A DNA stretch of 64,000 bases from Myxococcales bacterium (GCA_016717005.1 JADJUF010000014.1:323230-387229); one strand, 5' to 3'; positions 18,705-30,809 are shown, counted from the first letter of the stretch. Program-made: numbers and translations. The notes: a model not told the origin generated them from the letters alone.

Positions 18705-19700
18705 TCAGCCGGCGCAGTACGGGCACACCGGGTTGCCGCAGCGGTCGCCGGCGGTCGCGGCCGCGCACGGCAGGCCGGCGGCGTCGCGGTTCGAGCGCGA
18801 GCGGAACCAGTAGGCCGCCTGCTGCACCAGGCGCGGCGACGACGCCGGCCAGGCGGCGCGGTGGCGGCGCAGATCGAGCGCGCCGGCGTGGCGGCGCCAC
18901 CAGGCCGCGCGCGCGCCGTAGGTCCGCGGGCCGCGCGGGCGCAGCGCGTCGATCACCCGGGCGACGTTGGCGTCGACGATCACCAGGTGGTGGCCGTCGA
19001 CGACCGGGTGCCACGGCGTCAGGCCCGGCGCCAGCTCGGGCACCGTCAGCGTCGCGACGATGAACGTCGCCAGCTTGTCGGCCACGCGATAGAAGCCGGC
19101 GAGGTCGGCGACCAGCGCGTCGGCCCGGGCCGCGGGCGTGGCGTGGGCCGCGCACACCCGCGCGAACCGCGCGCCGAAGCCGTGATCGCCGTCGTCGCGC
19201 AGCCGCAGCCACGCCGAGGTCGCGAGCTTGCCCATGTCGCCCATGCGGCCGATGGCCGAGGTCGCGTCCTTGACGTGGCACGGCGTGCGCGGGCGATCGG
19301 CGCAGGCGCTGGCGCCGCTGGCGTCGGGCACGCGGTAGACGCTGCAGCCGGCGTCGAAGCCGTCGGCCGCGCGCAGGTGCTGGCAGCGCGCGCCGTCGAT
19401 CGCCAGCGCCAGCCGGCGCGGCGCCAGCATGGCCTCGGCCGCGCGCCGTGGCATCCCGCGCTGGATCGCCATGATGTCGACGTCGCGGCGCGACTGGAAC
19501 ATCGCCAGCGCGACGAACAGCCGGAACAGCGCGCGATCGTCGCCGACCGCGAGCTGGGTCGGATCGACCGCGAAGCCGCCGACCCGGGCCGGGTCGCAGT
19601 AGAACGGCACCACGCCCGGGCCCTCGAGCCGGCCGTGGACGTGGGCCACGTACCAGCCGACCAGCTCGTCGAGGACCCCGGCGACGCGCGGCCTGGGCAC
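18705..19700 (-). CDS. Divergent HhH-GPD (endonuclease III-like) protein, tentative
   Basis: Encodes 331 residues. Three features together suggest a remote endonuclease III relative: LFRLFVALAMFQSRRD, placed like the N-terminal PFELLVA-type helix; RVADKLATFIVATL, like a helix-hairpin-helix with the catalytic Lys; and VDANVARVI, like the VDTHVxRV motif with the catalytic Asp. A C-terminal cluster of four cysteines (C-X8-C-X4-C-X2-C, last 20 residues) could bind [4Fe-4S] or zinc, though the spacing differs from endonuclease III. A Cys-rich insertion lies near residues 105-145. The match is by eye and weak; a simple hypothetical protein remains possible. It is 12 bases downstream of a lipoprotein gene. 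Confidence 0.6.
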   Translation of the reverse strand: MPRPRVAGVLDELVGWYVAHVHGRLEGPGVVPFYCDPARVGGFAVDPTQLAVGDDRALFRLFVALAMFQSRRDVDIMAIQRGMPRRAAEAMLAPRRLALAIDGARCQHLRAADGFDAGCSVYRVPDASGASACADRPRTPCHVKDATSAIGRMGDMGKLATSAWLRLRDDGDHGFGARFARVCAAHATPAARADALVADLAGFYRVADKLATFIVATLTVPELAPGLTPWHPVVDGHHLVIVDANVARVIDALRPRGPRTYGARAAWWRRHAGALDLRRHRAAWPASSPRLVQQAAYWFRSRSNRDAAGLPCAAATAGDRCGNPVCPYCAG

Positions 19701-19712
19701 GAGCGCGCGTGG

Positions 19713-20528
19713 CTACGGCGCGACGACGGTGGCGTCCTCGACGATCACCGCGTAGCTGTAGCCGCCGCCGAAGTCCTTGCCGACCGCGACCGTGCCCCGC
19801 AGCACGACCAGATCGCCGAGCGCCAGCGGCGCGGCGGTCTCGGCGGTGGTGACGGTCATGTCGCCGGTGCCGTCCTGGAGGTGGACCCAGTTCTTGCCCA
19901 TGATGCCGCCGTTGTACTTGACGACCTTGCCGCGCACCGACACCTGCTTGCCGGCGAGGCCGGCGGCGCCCGCGGTCATCGCCGCGATGGTCTGGCCGCC
20001 GGCGACCGGATCGATCTTCTCGGTCACGGTCGGCGGGGCCGTGGGCGAGCCGCCCATCGCCGGCGCGGGTGCGGCCGGCGCGGCGGCGGCGGCGCCCTCG
20101 AGCGGCAGCCCCGGGACGAAGTAGATCTCGTCGAACGTGCGATCGAGCGTGTTGCTGTGGAAGGCGGTCATCAGCGAGCCGCCGAGGAACTGGACCTTGG
20201 CGCCGACCGCGAGCGTGGTCTCGGGCGCCGCCGCCCAGACCTGGCTGCCGCCGAGATCGATGTGGGCGTAGGTGTAGCCGCCCGAGTTCATGGTCTCGAG
20301 CACCGCGCCGACCTTCGCGCCGGCCTGCGCCGCGGGCGCCGTGCCCATCGGGCCGTGCGGCGCGGTGCCGCCGGGCGCGGTGCCGCCGGGCGCCACCGGG
20401 GCGGCGGTCGTCGTCGCCGGCGGCGTGCCCGGCGTCGGGCCCGTGTCCTTCTTGCAGCCGCCGACCAGCAGCACGGCCAGGCCAGCGCCCACGAGGGCGC
20501 GCGTCAGGTTCGCAGAGGAAGCTCGCAT
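19713..20528 (-). CDS. Lipoprotein with two OB-fold-like domains
   Basis: Encodes 271 residues. Signal peptide with lipobox LVGGC, lipidated Cys at 25, then KKD and a long Pro/Ala/Gly/Thr linker (about 30-70). Two beta-rich segments follow. The first (70-145) reads METMNSGGYTYAHI-like. The second (165-270) has VSVRGKVVKYNGGIMGKNWV, LQDGTG and DLVVLRGTV, typical of OB-fold modules annotated as DNA-binding-like lipoproteins. The paired repeats suggest internal duplication. Exported; no enzymatic residues are evident. Confidence 0.78.
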   Translation of the reverse strand: MRASSANLTRALVGAGLAVLLVGGCKKDTGPTPGTPPATTTAAPVAPGGTAPGGTAPHGPMGTAPAAQAGAKVGAVLETMNSGGYTYAHIDLGGSQVWAAAPETTLAVGAKVQFLGGSLMTAFHSNTLDRTFDEIYFVPGLPLEGAAAAAPAAPAPAMGGSPTAPPTVTEKIDPVAGGQTIAAMTAGAAGLAGKQVSVRGKVVKYNGGIMGKNWVHLQDGTGDMTVTTAETAAPLALGDLVVLRGTVAVGKDFGGGYSYAVIVEDATVVAP

Positions 20529-20603
20529 GGCGTCGGTCTACCACAGCTTGCAGCGCGCGGCGCGCCGGTCGCGCCAGCCCCGGGGGCGTCGCCGCGGACC
20601 GGC

Positions 20604-22289
20604 TCAGAAGTCGCGCCAGCGATCGAACCAGGCGGCCGCGGTCGCGTCGGCGACGCCGGCCACGGCCGCGAGCCCGTGGAACGCCTCGCCGATCTCCTCG
20701 CGATCGATCGTGTCGAGCCCGTGCTTGCCGTCGAGCGCGTTGAAGGTGGTGATCAGCGCGCGCAGGATCGGCTCGGCGGCGCCGGCGCCGACGCCGTCAC
20801 CGAGCGCGGCCCGGGCCTTGCGCCACGCCGCGCACGCCTGCTTGCCGACCGCGGGCGACCGGTCGATCCAGTCGCGGAACGGGTTGTCGAGGTTGGCGGC
20901 GAGCCACGCGTCGGTCTTGGCGCCGCGCAGCTCGACGGTGGCGACCCCGGCCAGGCACGCCCGCCAGCGCGCGGCGTCGGGCTTGCGGTAGCCGTCGACG
21001 CTGGCGTAGGCCAGCGCCGGCCAGGCCTGGGCCGCGACCGGCACCCGCGCGGCGTCGACGCCGTAGCAGTGGACCAGTTCGAGCCGCCGCAGCCCGGGCA
21101 GCCCGGCCAGCGCCTCGATGTCCGGGATCCGGACCGCCGTGCCGTGCAGGTACAGCCCGGCCAGGCCCGGGTGCGCGACCAGCGGCGCGACCTCGATCGT
21201 CGCGGCGTTGACCAGCCGGAGCGACCGCAGCGCCGGCAACCCGCGCACCGGCAGGCGCGGCTGGCCGTCGGGCCCGGGCCCGATCGTCACGTCGAGCGCG
21301 ACGCCGTCGCCGGGCTGGACCACCGTGAGCAGGCGGGCGTCGCCCGACACCGACAGCGCGCGGATCGCGCGCGGCAGCGTCAGCGTCAGCGGCGCCGCGA
21401 CGTCGACGCTGACCTCGGTCAGGTTGGTGCCGCGCAGATCGATCGCGGCGCGGCCGTGGCGCGACCACGACAGCTCGCCGATCATCGGCCGCCCGCGCAC
21501 GTAGTCGAGCACTCGGGCGTCGGCGCCGGCATAGCCCAGCTTGGTGAGGCGCGGCAACCGGTCGAGCTCGGCCCAGCGCACCGGCGCGTCGCCGTCGACG
21601 AGGTAGAGGTCCGAGCACCCGACGCGGACCACCCGCCGGCTCGAGCCGAGGTCGAGCTCGAGGTCGGTGCCCGGCCCCATGGGCGCGGCCTTGTAGGCGC
21701 GGCGGGCCGCCTCGGGCAGCGCGTCCCAGCGCGCCTGCAGCCGGATCTGCAGCCCGAAGCTGCTCCACCCGCCGTACGAGTTGCACGCGCCGAGGTCGGC
21801 GACCGGCCGGACGCCGACGGCGTGAAACGATGGCGGTGGCGGGGTGGCCTCGACGTGGTGCCAGTCGAGGGCGCCCTTCCAGTTGTGGTGATCGATGCGC
21901 AGGTACGGCACGTCGCGCAGGTCGTCGAGGGTCGGCGCCGCGTCGCCGATCCAGCGGAGCCCGGCCACGCACGGCCGACCGTCGGCGGCGCCGACGACGT
22001 GACACGCGGTCCAGCGGCCGTCGTCGAGCGGGATCGCGAGCACGGTCCCGATCGCGACCGAAGGTGGCGGTGGCGTCTTGGGCTTGGCCCGCGCCTTGGG
22101 CTTGGCCTTCGCCGGCGCCGGTGGCGCCTTGGGCTTCGTCGGCGCCTTCGCCGACGACGGCGTCTTGGGCCTGGCCTTCGCCGGCGTCATGCCCGCGGCC
22201 TTCGTCGGCGCGTTGGGCCGCGGGGTGACGGCGGGCGTCGAGATCACCGTGCGCTTCGCGGTCGGACGGGCGGGCTTGCGGGGCGGCAT
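20604..22289 (-). CDS. Large protein with Lys/Pro/Ala-rich N-terminus and leucine-rich-repeat-like body
   Basis: Encodes 561 residues from the ATG at 22289, chosen because upstream in-frame codons overlap the tRNA terminator. Residues 1-75 are a histone-H1-like run of Lys, Pro, Ala and Thr. Residues 78-145 form a beta domain (IPLDDGRWTACHVVG, HHNWKGALDWH). From about 240 to 450, short Leu-spaced units (LPALRSLRLVNAATI, LAGLPGLRRLELV) look like an LRR solenoid. Similar proteins exist in myxobacteria, sometimes labelled gliding-motility-like, but that role is not supported here. No signal peptide. Confidence 0.68.
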   Translation of the reverse strand: MPPRKPARPTAKRTVISTPAVTPRPNAPTKAAGMTPAKARPKTPSSAKAPTKPKAPPAPAKAKPKARAKPKTPPPPSVAIGTVLAIPLDDGRWTACHVVGAADGRPCVAGLRWIGDAAPTLDDLRDVPYLRIDHHNWKGALDWHHVEATPPPPSFHAVGVRPVADLGACNSYGGWSSFGLQIRLQARWDALPEAARRAYKAAPMGPGTDLELDLGSSRRVVRVGCSDLYLVDGDAPVRWAELDRLPRLTKLGYAGADARVLDYVRGRPMIGELSWSRHGRAAIDLRGTNLTEVSVDVAAPLTLTLPRAIRALSVSGDARLLTVVQPGDGVALDVTIGPGPDGQPRLPVRGLPALRSLRLVNAATIEVAPLVAHPGLAGLYLHGTAVRIPDIEALAGLPGLRRLELVHCYGVDAARVPVAAQAWPALAYASVDGYRKPDAARWRACLAGVATVELRGAKTDAWLAANLDNPFRDWIDRSPAVGKQACAAWRKARAALGDGVGAGAAEPILRALITTFNALDGKHGLDTIDREEIGEAFHGLAAVAGVADATAAAWFDRWRDF

Positions 22290-22428
22290 GGCGACTCCAC
22301 CGTTCGACCAGCACCGGTCGCGGCGCCGAGCGTATCCGAGGACAGGCGCGGCGGGACCACGATCCTCGGCATGAGCGCGCCGATCTCGAGAAGGCCGGCC
22401 GGGAGGCCGTGCCGTGGCACAAACGCCG

Positions 22429-22459
22429 AAGGACCCGACAGCTCGCGCTGCGGGTCCTT
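22429..22459 (-). terminator. Hairpin terminator downstream of the tRNA genes
   Basis: AAGGACCCG and CGGGTCCTT form a perfect 9-bp stem around a 13-base loop. On the minus strand it follows the two tRNA genes, with a modest T-rich stretch after it. Confidence 0.65.
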
Positions 22460-22512
22460 CCATCGCGTCCATTGTCAGGCCCCGCTGAACGGGGTGAGGC
22501 ACCAGGGACGAC

Positions 22513-22589
<77 letters not shown>

Positions 22590-22619
22590 AGAAATCTCAG
22601 CTAGTTTTCAAGTGGCTCG

Positions 22620-22691
22620 TAGGCGGAGCAGGGTTCGAACCTGCGACCACTGCCGTGTAAAGGCAATGCTCTTCCGCTGAGCTATCCGCCC
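22620..22691 (-). tRNA. tRNA-Val (anticodon TAC)
   Basis: 72 nt without encoded CCA. Acceptor GGGCGGA pairs with TCCGCCT (one G-U pair), discriminator A. Anticodon stem TTGCC/GGCAG closes TTTACAC. D-arm GCTC/GAGC and T-arm GCAGG/CCTGC are perfect. It lies 30 bases upstream of tRNA-Asp and is probably co-transcribed. Confidence 0.93.
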
Positions 22692-22836
22692 GCGTGTCAG
22701 CGCGAGGTTGGAGGTTTCTAGACGACCGCCGCGTCGGTGTCAAGGCCGGCGCGCATGATCGCGCGATCGTCGCGATCGACCCGTGCGACCGAGGGTGGCC
22801 GCGGGGAGCGGCACCGCCGCGATGCCGCGCCGGCGC

Positions 22837-24288
22837 TCACAACGCCGCGCGGGTGCCGACCGAGGCCGGCGGGCTGACGGTCGCGCCGGTGATCGTCGGC
22901 GTCGCGGTATCACGGGTGTTGATCCGGATGCGCCCGGCCGCGCCGCCGCCGCCGCCGGTGCCGTCGCCGCCGCCCAGGCCGGAGCTCGGCGCCAGCAGCG
23001 GGTTGACGGTGGTGGTGGCCACGCCCCCGAACCCGCCGCGACCATTGTTGCTGCCGATGCCGTCGCCGACGCCGCCGGCCGCGCGCGTGGCGTCGTTGCG
23101 GCCGAACTCGCCGTCGTTGGCGAGGTGGCCGGCGCCGCCGCCGCCGCCGTTGGCGGTGATCGCCGCCGCCGCGCCGAGCGTGACCGTGGGCGCTTCGAGG
23201 ATCAGCCCGCCGCCGGCGCCGCCGCCGCCGCCGCCCCACGCGGTCGAGAAGCCGGCGCCGCCGACCCCGCCGGCGAACACCTCGGCGCCGGTGCCCTCGA
23301 CCGTGATCGACACCAGCGAGGTGAGCTGCAGGCCGCCGCCGCCGCCGCCGCCGAGCGCGCCGCCGGAGCCGTTCATCGCGCCGCGACCGCCGCCGCCACC
23401 GCCGACCAGCGGCACCAGCTCGGCCCCGCTGCACGAGGTGATCGCGGCGGCGCCGCCGCCGGCCTGCACCGACGCCCCACCGTTGCCGCCGGGCGTCGAC
23501 ATGCCGCCGCCGGCGCCGCCAGTCTCCCACGCGGTCGTCGAGTAGTTGCCCGCGCCGCCGGGCGCGCAGCCGCCGGCCGCGGTGGTGGGCGTGCCGCCGG
23601 CGCCGCCGCCGGGCCCAGGGCAGGAGGTGCAGACGACGCCGGCGTCGGTCTGGCCGCCGCTGGCGTCGACCCATCCGTGGATCGCGATCGGCCCCGACGC
23701 GATCACCGCGGCGGCGCGCCCACCGCGGAACCCGATCCAGGCGTTGCCGTCAGGCACCGACAGCGCCTTGACGCCCCACACCCCGAGCTCGACGCTGGTG
23801 CCGGTCTGGGTCTGGGTCGCGAACGTGATGCCGGCGTCCGGCGCGGTCCCGGCCGCGCGGATCGGCTGCGGATCGTTGCCGCTGTGGTCGTAGCTGACGA
23901 TGCTGCCGTCGTCGGTGTTGAACACGTACTGCCGGCCGCTGGTCACGATCAGCTCGGCGGTCGCGGCGGTGGCGGCGCTGGTCGGCACGCCGTTGGACGG
24001 CTGGAACACCAAGCAGTGGGCGCCGCCGGTGGTGCCGCAGCCCGCCGGGCAGGTCTCGGTGGTGGGGCCGCCGCCGCCGCAGGACGTCAGGACGTCGCCG
24101 GTGCAGTCGGGCGTGCAGGTCGCGGCGTCGGGGCCGAGCGGCGCGTCGGGATCGACCGCGGCGTCGGGATCGACGGCCGCGTCGGGATCGACCGCGGCGT
24201 CGATCTGGACGACGTCATCACCGCCGCCTTGCGCCGAGAACGAACAGGCCGCGACGGTGGCGGCGAGCGAGGGCCAGAGCAGACGCAT
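22837..24288 (-). CDS. Glycine-rich surface lipoprotein
   Basis: Encodes 483 residues. Lipobox ATVAAC with Cys at 15, then three VDPDAA repeats (18-bp DNA repeats near 24146-24205) and a Cys-rich module (CTPDCTGDVLTSC, CPAGC) common in myxobacterial surface lipoproteins. The C-terminal half is extremely rich in Gly (long GGGGG runs) and resembles the Gly-rich right-handed beta folds of adhesin-like proteins. Exported and lipid-anchored; probably structural or adhesive. TAGCGT lies six bases before the ATG. Confidence 0.85.
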   Translation of the reverse strand: MRLLWPSLAATVAACSFSAQGGGDDVVQIDAAVDPDAAVDPDAAVDPDAPLGPDAATCTPDCTGDVLTSCGGGGPTTETCPAGCGTTGGAHCLVFQPSNGVPTSAATAATAELIVTSGRQYVFNTDDGSIVSYDHSGNDPQPIRAAGTAPDAGITFATQTQTGTSVELGVWGVKALSVPDGNAWIGFRGGRAAAVIASGPIAIHGWVDASGGQTDAGVVCTSCPGPGGGAGGTPTTAAGGCAPGGAGNYSTTAWETGGAGGGMSTPGGNGGASVQAGGGAAAITSCSGAELVPLVGGGGGGRGAMNGSGGALGGGGGGGLQLTSLVSITVEGTGAEVFAGGVGGAGFSTAWGGGGGGAGGGLILEAPTVTLGAAAAITANGGGGGAGHLANDGEFGRNDATRAAGGVGDGIGSNNGRGGFGGVATTTVNPLLAPSSGLGGGDGTGGGGGAAGRIRINTRDTATPTITGATVSPPASVGTRAAL

Positions 24289-24294
24289 CCAGCG

Positions 24295-24300
24295 ACGCTA
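24295..24300 (-). promoter_or_regulatory. -10-like element, leaderless arrangement
   Basis: TAGCGT (minus strand), six bases before the ATG of the Gly-rich lipoprotein. Confidence 0.4.
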
Positions 24301-24323
24301 TCACACACGATCGCGAGCGCGGA

Positions 24324-26900
24324 TCAGCGTCGTCGTGGTCGGGCCGCTCGCGTCGGCCGCTTGCGCGCCGGGGCGCGGCGGCGCGCGGGCGGCGGCGGCG
24401 CGGGCGGGCGGGCGTCGAGCTTGTCGAGGCGTTCGCGCAAGGTCGCGGTCGTCGCCCGCAGCGCGGTGACGTCGTCGCGCAGCCGGGTCAACTCCTCGGT
24501 GGCGCCGGCGCCGTCGGCCAGGTCGCGCACGATCTCCTTGCCGCGCCGGCGCAGGCGTCCATCGAGCTCGCGCGCGATCATCCGCTCGATCGCGGGGACG
24601 GCGGTGCGATCGCCCCAGGTCAGCAGCGCCTCGAGCGCCGCGGCCTGGACCCGGAAGTCGCGATCGAGCAGCAGCTCCTCGACGTGCTCGCGCGCGCGCA
24701 CCGCGTCGCGGTCGCGGCGGCCCCGGCACAAGGACGCCAGCGCGGTCAGCGCGGCCCGGCGGCCGCCCGACGGCGTGCCCCAGCGGGTGCCGGCCACGAG
24801 CACGTCGAGCGCGCCGTCGTCGCGGGCCTCGGCCAGGCCGCGGTAGGCGTGCTGGCGGATGACGTCGGTGAACGACGGCCGGGTCGCGGCCTGCCGCAAC
24901 AGCGTCGGCGCCTGCGGGGCCCGGGCCTTGCCGAGCGCCAGGCACGCCTCGGCCTCGACGAAGTAGCTGGCGTCGCCGCGCTCGACCAGATCGGCCAGGA
25001 CCGCGGCCACCTTGGTGTCGCGCCGGAACTCGCCGAGCGCGCGCACGATCGCGCGCCGGGCCCGCGGGTGGGCCTCGGTGATCGTCGCGCGCACCAGCGC
25101 GTCGCGCGCGCCGTCGTTGCCGATCGCCGCCAGCGCCGCGGCCGCGGCCCCGCGCACCGCCCAGAAGTCGTCGTCGGCCAGCGCCCGCACCAGCGCGGCC
25201 TGGGCCAGCGGCCCGGCGATCCGCCCCAGGGCCCGGGCGGCGTGGCGGCGATCGCTCGCCAGCGCGGCGCCGGTCAGCTCGGCGATCCACAGGCGCGGGC
25301 TCTTGTCGGTCTCGACCGCGGCCAGGAGCGTCCGGCCGGGATCGAAGACGCACCGGGTCGGCTCGGTCGCCGCCGGGAAGAACCAGGTGTGGGCCCGCGC
25401 GTCGATGACGATCGCGTGCTCGTGCACGACGCCGTCGACCTCGAGCGCGACCTTGGCCGGCAGCCGGAACAGCGGCGTCGCGCCCTCGACCTTGTGGACC
25501 TGCTCGATCTTGACCGCGGCGAGCTTGGCCTCGGCGTCCCAGCTGATCGCGACCTTGAGCTCGGGGTGGCCGGCGCCGTCGATGACCCACTGGCTGAAGA
25601 ACCAGTCGAGCACGCGGCCGGTGGCGTCCTCGATCGCGCGCGCGAGGTCGCGCGTCTCGACCGCGCCGTGGCGGTGCTTGCCCAGGTAGTGCCGCAGGCT
25701 CTTCCACAGGTCGTCGTCGCCCAGCTCCTGCCGCAGCATGTGCAGGACCCGCCCGCCCTTCTCGTACAGGTGGTGATCGAAGATGTCGATCGGCTCGTCG
25801 TAGAGCTTGGTCGCGACCGTGCGCCGGTAGCGACCGCCGTCCTCGCCGAAGTACATCTCGGCCCACTCGTCGAGCTCGAGGTCGGCGGCGTCGCGGCCCT
25901 CGTGGTGCTCGCGCCACAGGTACTCGGCGTAGGTCGCGAAGCCCTCGTTGAGCCAGCCCTCGCCCCACTCGCGGCACGTCACCAGGTCGCCGAACCACTG
26001 GTGGGCGAGCTCGTGCGCGACCAGCGCGTCGATGTCGTAGTCGAGCGCGGCCCGCTCGTCCATCAGGATGACGTCGGTCAGCGTGGTCGCGCTGGTGTTC
26101 TCCATGCCGCCGAAGATGAAGTCGGCGGCGAACACCTGGGCGTAGCGCGGGTACGGGTAGTCGACGCCGAACGTGCGCGAGAACAGCTCGAGCATCGCCG
26201 GCGTGCGCGCGAGCGTGCGCTGGGCCTCGGCCTCGCGGCCGCGCACGACGTGGTAGGTGACCGGCACGTCGCGCCACCGCGCCTCGATCGTCGCCAGGTC
26301 GCCGGCGACCAGCGTCACCAGGTAGCAGGCGTGCGGGACGTCGAGCCGCCAGTGCAGCGTGCGCTGCCCGCCGGCGCGGCGATCGTCGGCGAGCACGCCG
26401 TTGGACAGCGCGGTCCAGGCCGCGGGCACGGTCGCGATCACCTCGCTCGTGGCCTTCTCGTGCGGCGCGTCGACGCACGGGAACCAATGGCGCGAGTCCT
26501 CGTCCTGGCCCTGGGTCCAGGCCATGGCCGGCTTGTCGGGGTAGCCGGGATCGGGCGCGGTGAAGTACAGGCCGCGGCGGGGCTGGGCCCGGTAGTCGAC
26601 CTCGATCGCCAGGCGGGCGCCGCCGGCGCGCCGGGCCACGGCGATCCGCAGCGCGCGGCCGTCGTTGGTGAAGGTGGCGCCGGCGCCGTCGACCCGGACC
26701 GCGGCGACCTCGAGCTCGACCGCGTCGAGGCGGACCTCGGTGATGGCCGCGGCGATGACGGTCGCGGTGATCGTGGCGGTGCCGGCGATCGTCCGCGCCG
26801 CGGGGTCGAGCGTCACCTCGAGGCGGTAGTGCTCGACGTCGATCGGACGGTCGGGCGCGAACCGAGGGCGGGTGCCGGGCAGCGCGAACTCACGGCTCAT
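24324..26900 (-). CDS. M1-family aminopeptidase with HEAT-like repeats and basic C-terminal tail
   Basis: Encodes 858 residues from the ATG at 26900. Residues 20-220 form the beta-sandwich N-domain. The exopeptidase motif GGMEN is at 264-268, and the zinc motif HELAH at 296-300 pairs with E319 in NEGF. Residues about 460-780 contain HEAT/PBS-lyase-like helical repeats (ALGRIAGPLAQAALVRAL and similar), an arrangement seen in some large M1 enzymes. A short coiled coil and an Arg/Pro/Ala-rich basic tail end the protein. No signal peptide, so probably cytoplasmic. It lies 47 bases downstream of the MBL gene, likely one unit. Confidence 0.93.
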   Translation of the reverse strand: MSREFALPGTRPRFAPDRPIDVEHYRLEVTLDPAARTIAGTATITATVIAAAITEVRLDAVELEVAAVRVDGAGATFTNDGRALRIAVARRAGGARLAIEVDYRAQPRRGLYFTAPDPGYPDKPAMAWTQGQDEDSRHWFPCVDAPHEKATSEVIATVPAAWTALSNGVLADDRRAGGQRTLHWRLDVPHACYLVTLVAGDLATIEARWRDVPVTYHVVRGREAEAQRTLARTPAMLELFSRTFGVDYPYPRYAQVFAADFIFGGMENTSATTLTDVILMDERAALDYDIDALVAHELAHQWFGDLVTCREWGEGWLNEGFATYAEYLWREHHEGRDAADLELDEWAEMYFGEDGGRYRRTVATKLYDEPIDIFDHHLYEKGGRVLHMLRQELGDDDLWKSLRHYLGKHRHGAVETRDLARAIEDATGRVLDWFFSQWVIDGAGHPELKVAISWDAEAKLAAVKIEQVHKVEGATPLFRLPAKVALEVDGVVHEHAIVIDARAHTWFFPAATEPTRCVFDPGRTLLAAVETDKSPRLWIAELTGAALASDRRHAARALGRIAGPLAQAALVRALADDDFWAVRGAAAAALAAIGNDGARDALVRATITEAHPRARRAIVRALGEFRRDTKVAAVLADLVERGDASYFVEAEACLALGKARAPQAPTLLRQAATRPSFTDVIRQHAYRGLAEARDDGALDVLVAGTRWGTPSGGRRAALTALASLCRGRRDRDAVRAREHVEELLLDRDFRVQAAALEALLTWGDRTAVPAIERMIARELDGRLRRRGKEIVRDLADGAGATEELTRLRDDVTALRATTATLRERLDKLDARPPAPPPPARRRAPARKRPTRAARPRRR

Positions 26901-26947
26901 CGTCAGCGACGGTCGCACGGGCCGCCGCTCCCGACAAGGCGCGGGCG

Positions 26948-28048
26948 TCAGGCGGCGCGGGCCGGCGCCGCGGCGACGGCGCCGAAGGTGATCGCGCCGT
27001 GGCTGTAGGTCGGGGCCAGGCCCGGCGCCAGCGGGTGGCGGACCATCTCCGACGACGCGAAGTGCTGCGGGAACTCCGGGCGCTCGGGGCAGGGATCGGC
27101 CAGGGTCTTCTCGAGCACCATCGACGTGTACTGATCGAGCGACGCCTCGCGGGTGTTGCCGTTGAGGATCACCTCGACGCCGCGATCGCGGGCGTAGGCG
27201 CGCACCCCGGCGATGCGGCTGGCCTCGGGGGCGTAGGCGTCGACGCACACGCCGTTCTCGCTGATCGTCCACAGCCCGCGGTCGGTGACGACGACCGGCG
27301 TGTGGTTGCCGGCGGTGTGGCCGGGCGTGCGCACCAGCGCGAAGCCGGCGCCGAGCGCGTAGTCGCCGTCGAGCGCGACGATCTTGGCCGGATCGATCGC
27401 GCGCAGCCCGTCGGCGACGTACCAGTCGCGCTGGAGCGGGTGGGCGCAGGCGTGGGTGGCCAGCTCGGCGCCCTGGGCCAGCAGGCGAGCGTTGGGCAAG
27501 AGCGCCGGCGTCGGCGCGGCCGCGCCGGGCTCGGGCGCGGTGGTGCCGAGCAGGCCCCGCAGATCCTGGACGTGGTGGTGATCGAAGGTGACGTAGTCGA
27601 TGGCCGCGGGGTCGACGCCCCACCCGGCCAGCGCGGTCGCGACCGCGCCGTGGCGCTGGGTCATCACGCGCTGGGCCACGAACCGGCCGTAGCGCTCGAG
27701 CTGGCGCGCGAAGAACGGCGCGTGCAGCGACCGATCGGGGTCGCTCGGGTTGACGAGGATCGACACCACCCGCGCGCCGACCCGGACCTGCACCAGCTGG
27801 ACCCGGTTGCGCATCATCACGTACGGCGCCGGCGAGGCCGCGGCCCCGGTCAGCGCGTACGCGGTCGGGTACGGGAACGTGATCAGGTCGGCCGTGCGCA
27901 CGCACCGCGCCGGGCCGGCGGCGGCGAGGCGATCGCGCAGCCGGCGCGCGCCCGCGCGGACCGCGTCGAGGCGGACCCCGGGGTTGGCCTCGACCCAGGC
28001 GGGGTCGAGATCGGTCAGGCGGACGAGCTCGGGCGGCGCGGTCGACAT
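26948..28048 (-). CDS. Metallo-beta-lactamase-fold hydrolase with variant metal motif
   Basis: Encodes 366 residues. MBL-fold elements: TFDHHHVQDLRG (157-162) at the place of the usual HxHxDH motif, a downstream HACAHPLQRDW segment, and TPGHTAGNH, the classic third-His motif. In the first motif the usual Asp-His pair reads Gln-Asp, so metal binding is altered or uses shifted ligands. Substrate unknown. First gene of the unit with the M1 peptidase; TAGCGT lies six bases before the ATG. Confidence 0.8.
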   Translation of the reverse strand: MSTAPPELVRLTDLDPAWVEANPGVRLDAVRAGARRLRDRLAAAGPARCVRTADLITFPYPTAYALTGAAASPAPYVMMRNRVQLVQVRVGARVVSILVNPSDPDRSLHAPFFARQLERYGRFVAQRVMTQRHGAVATALAGWGVDPAAIDYVTFDHHHVQDLRGLLGTTAPEPGAAAPTPALLPNARLLAQGAELATHACAHPLQRDWYVADGLRAIDPAKIVALDGDYALGAGFALVRTPGHTAGNHTPVVVTDRGLWTISENGVCVDAYAPEASRIAGVRAYARDRGVEVILNGNTREASLDQYTSMVLEKTLADPCPERPEFPQHFASSEMVRHPLAPGLAPTYSHGAITFGAVAAAPARAA

Positions 28049-28054
28049 CGCCCG

Positions 28055-28060
28055 ACGCTA
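28055..28060 (-). promoter_or_regulatory. -10-like element, leaderless arrangement
   Basis: TAGCGT (minus strand) six bases before the ATG of the MBL-fold gene. Same hexamer and gap as at 24295-24300. Confidence 0.4.
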
Positions 28061-28088
28061 CCGCACAACCGCCGGGCGCCCAGCGCCG

Positions 28089-30731
<2,643 letters not shown>

Positions 30732-30737
30732 GGCCGG

Positions 30738-30743
30738 AGTATC
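30738..30743 (-). promoter_or_regulatory. -10-like element, leaderless arrangement
   Basis: GATACT (minus strand) six bases before the ATG of the propeller kinase. Confidence 0.35.
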
Positions 30744-30803
30744 GCACCGGATCGACTGGACCTACGACCCCGCCGCCGGTTCCCGCCGCCGGGCAACCTG
30801 AGG

Positions 30804-30809
30804 TAGGCT
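30804..30809 (+). promoter_or_regulatory. -10-like element, leaderless arrangement
   Basis: TAGGCT eight bases before the ATG of the FHA-sigma54 activator. The same hexamer precedes genes at 33823 and 55549. Confidence 0.4.
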
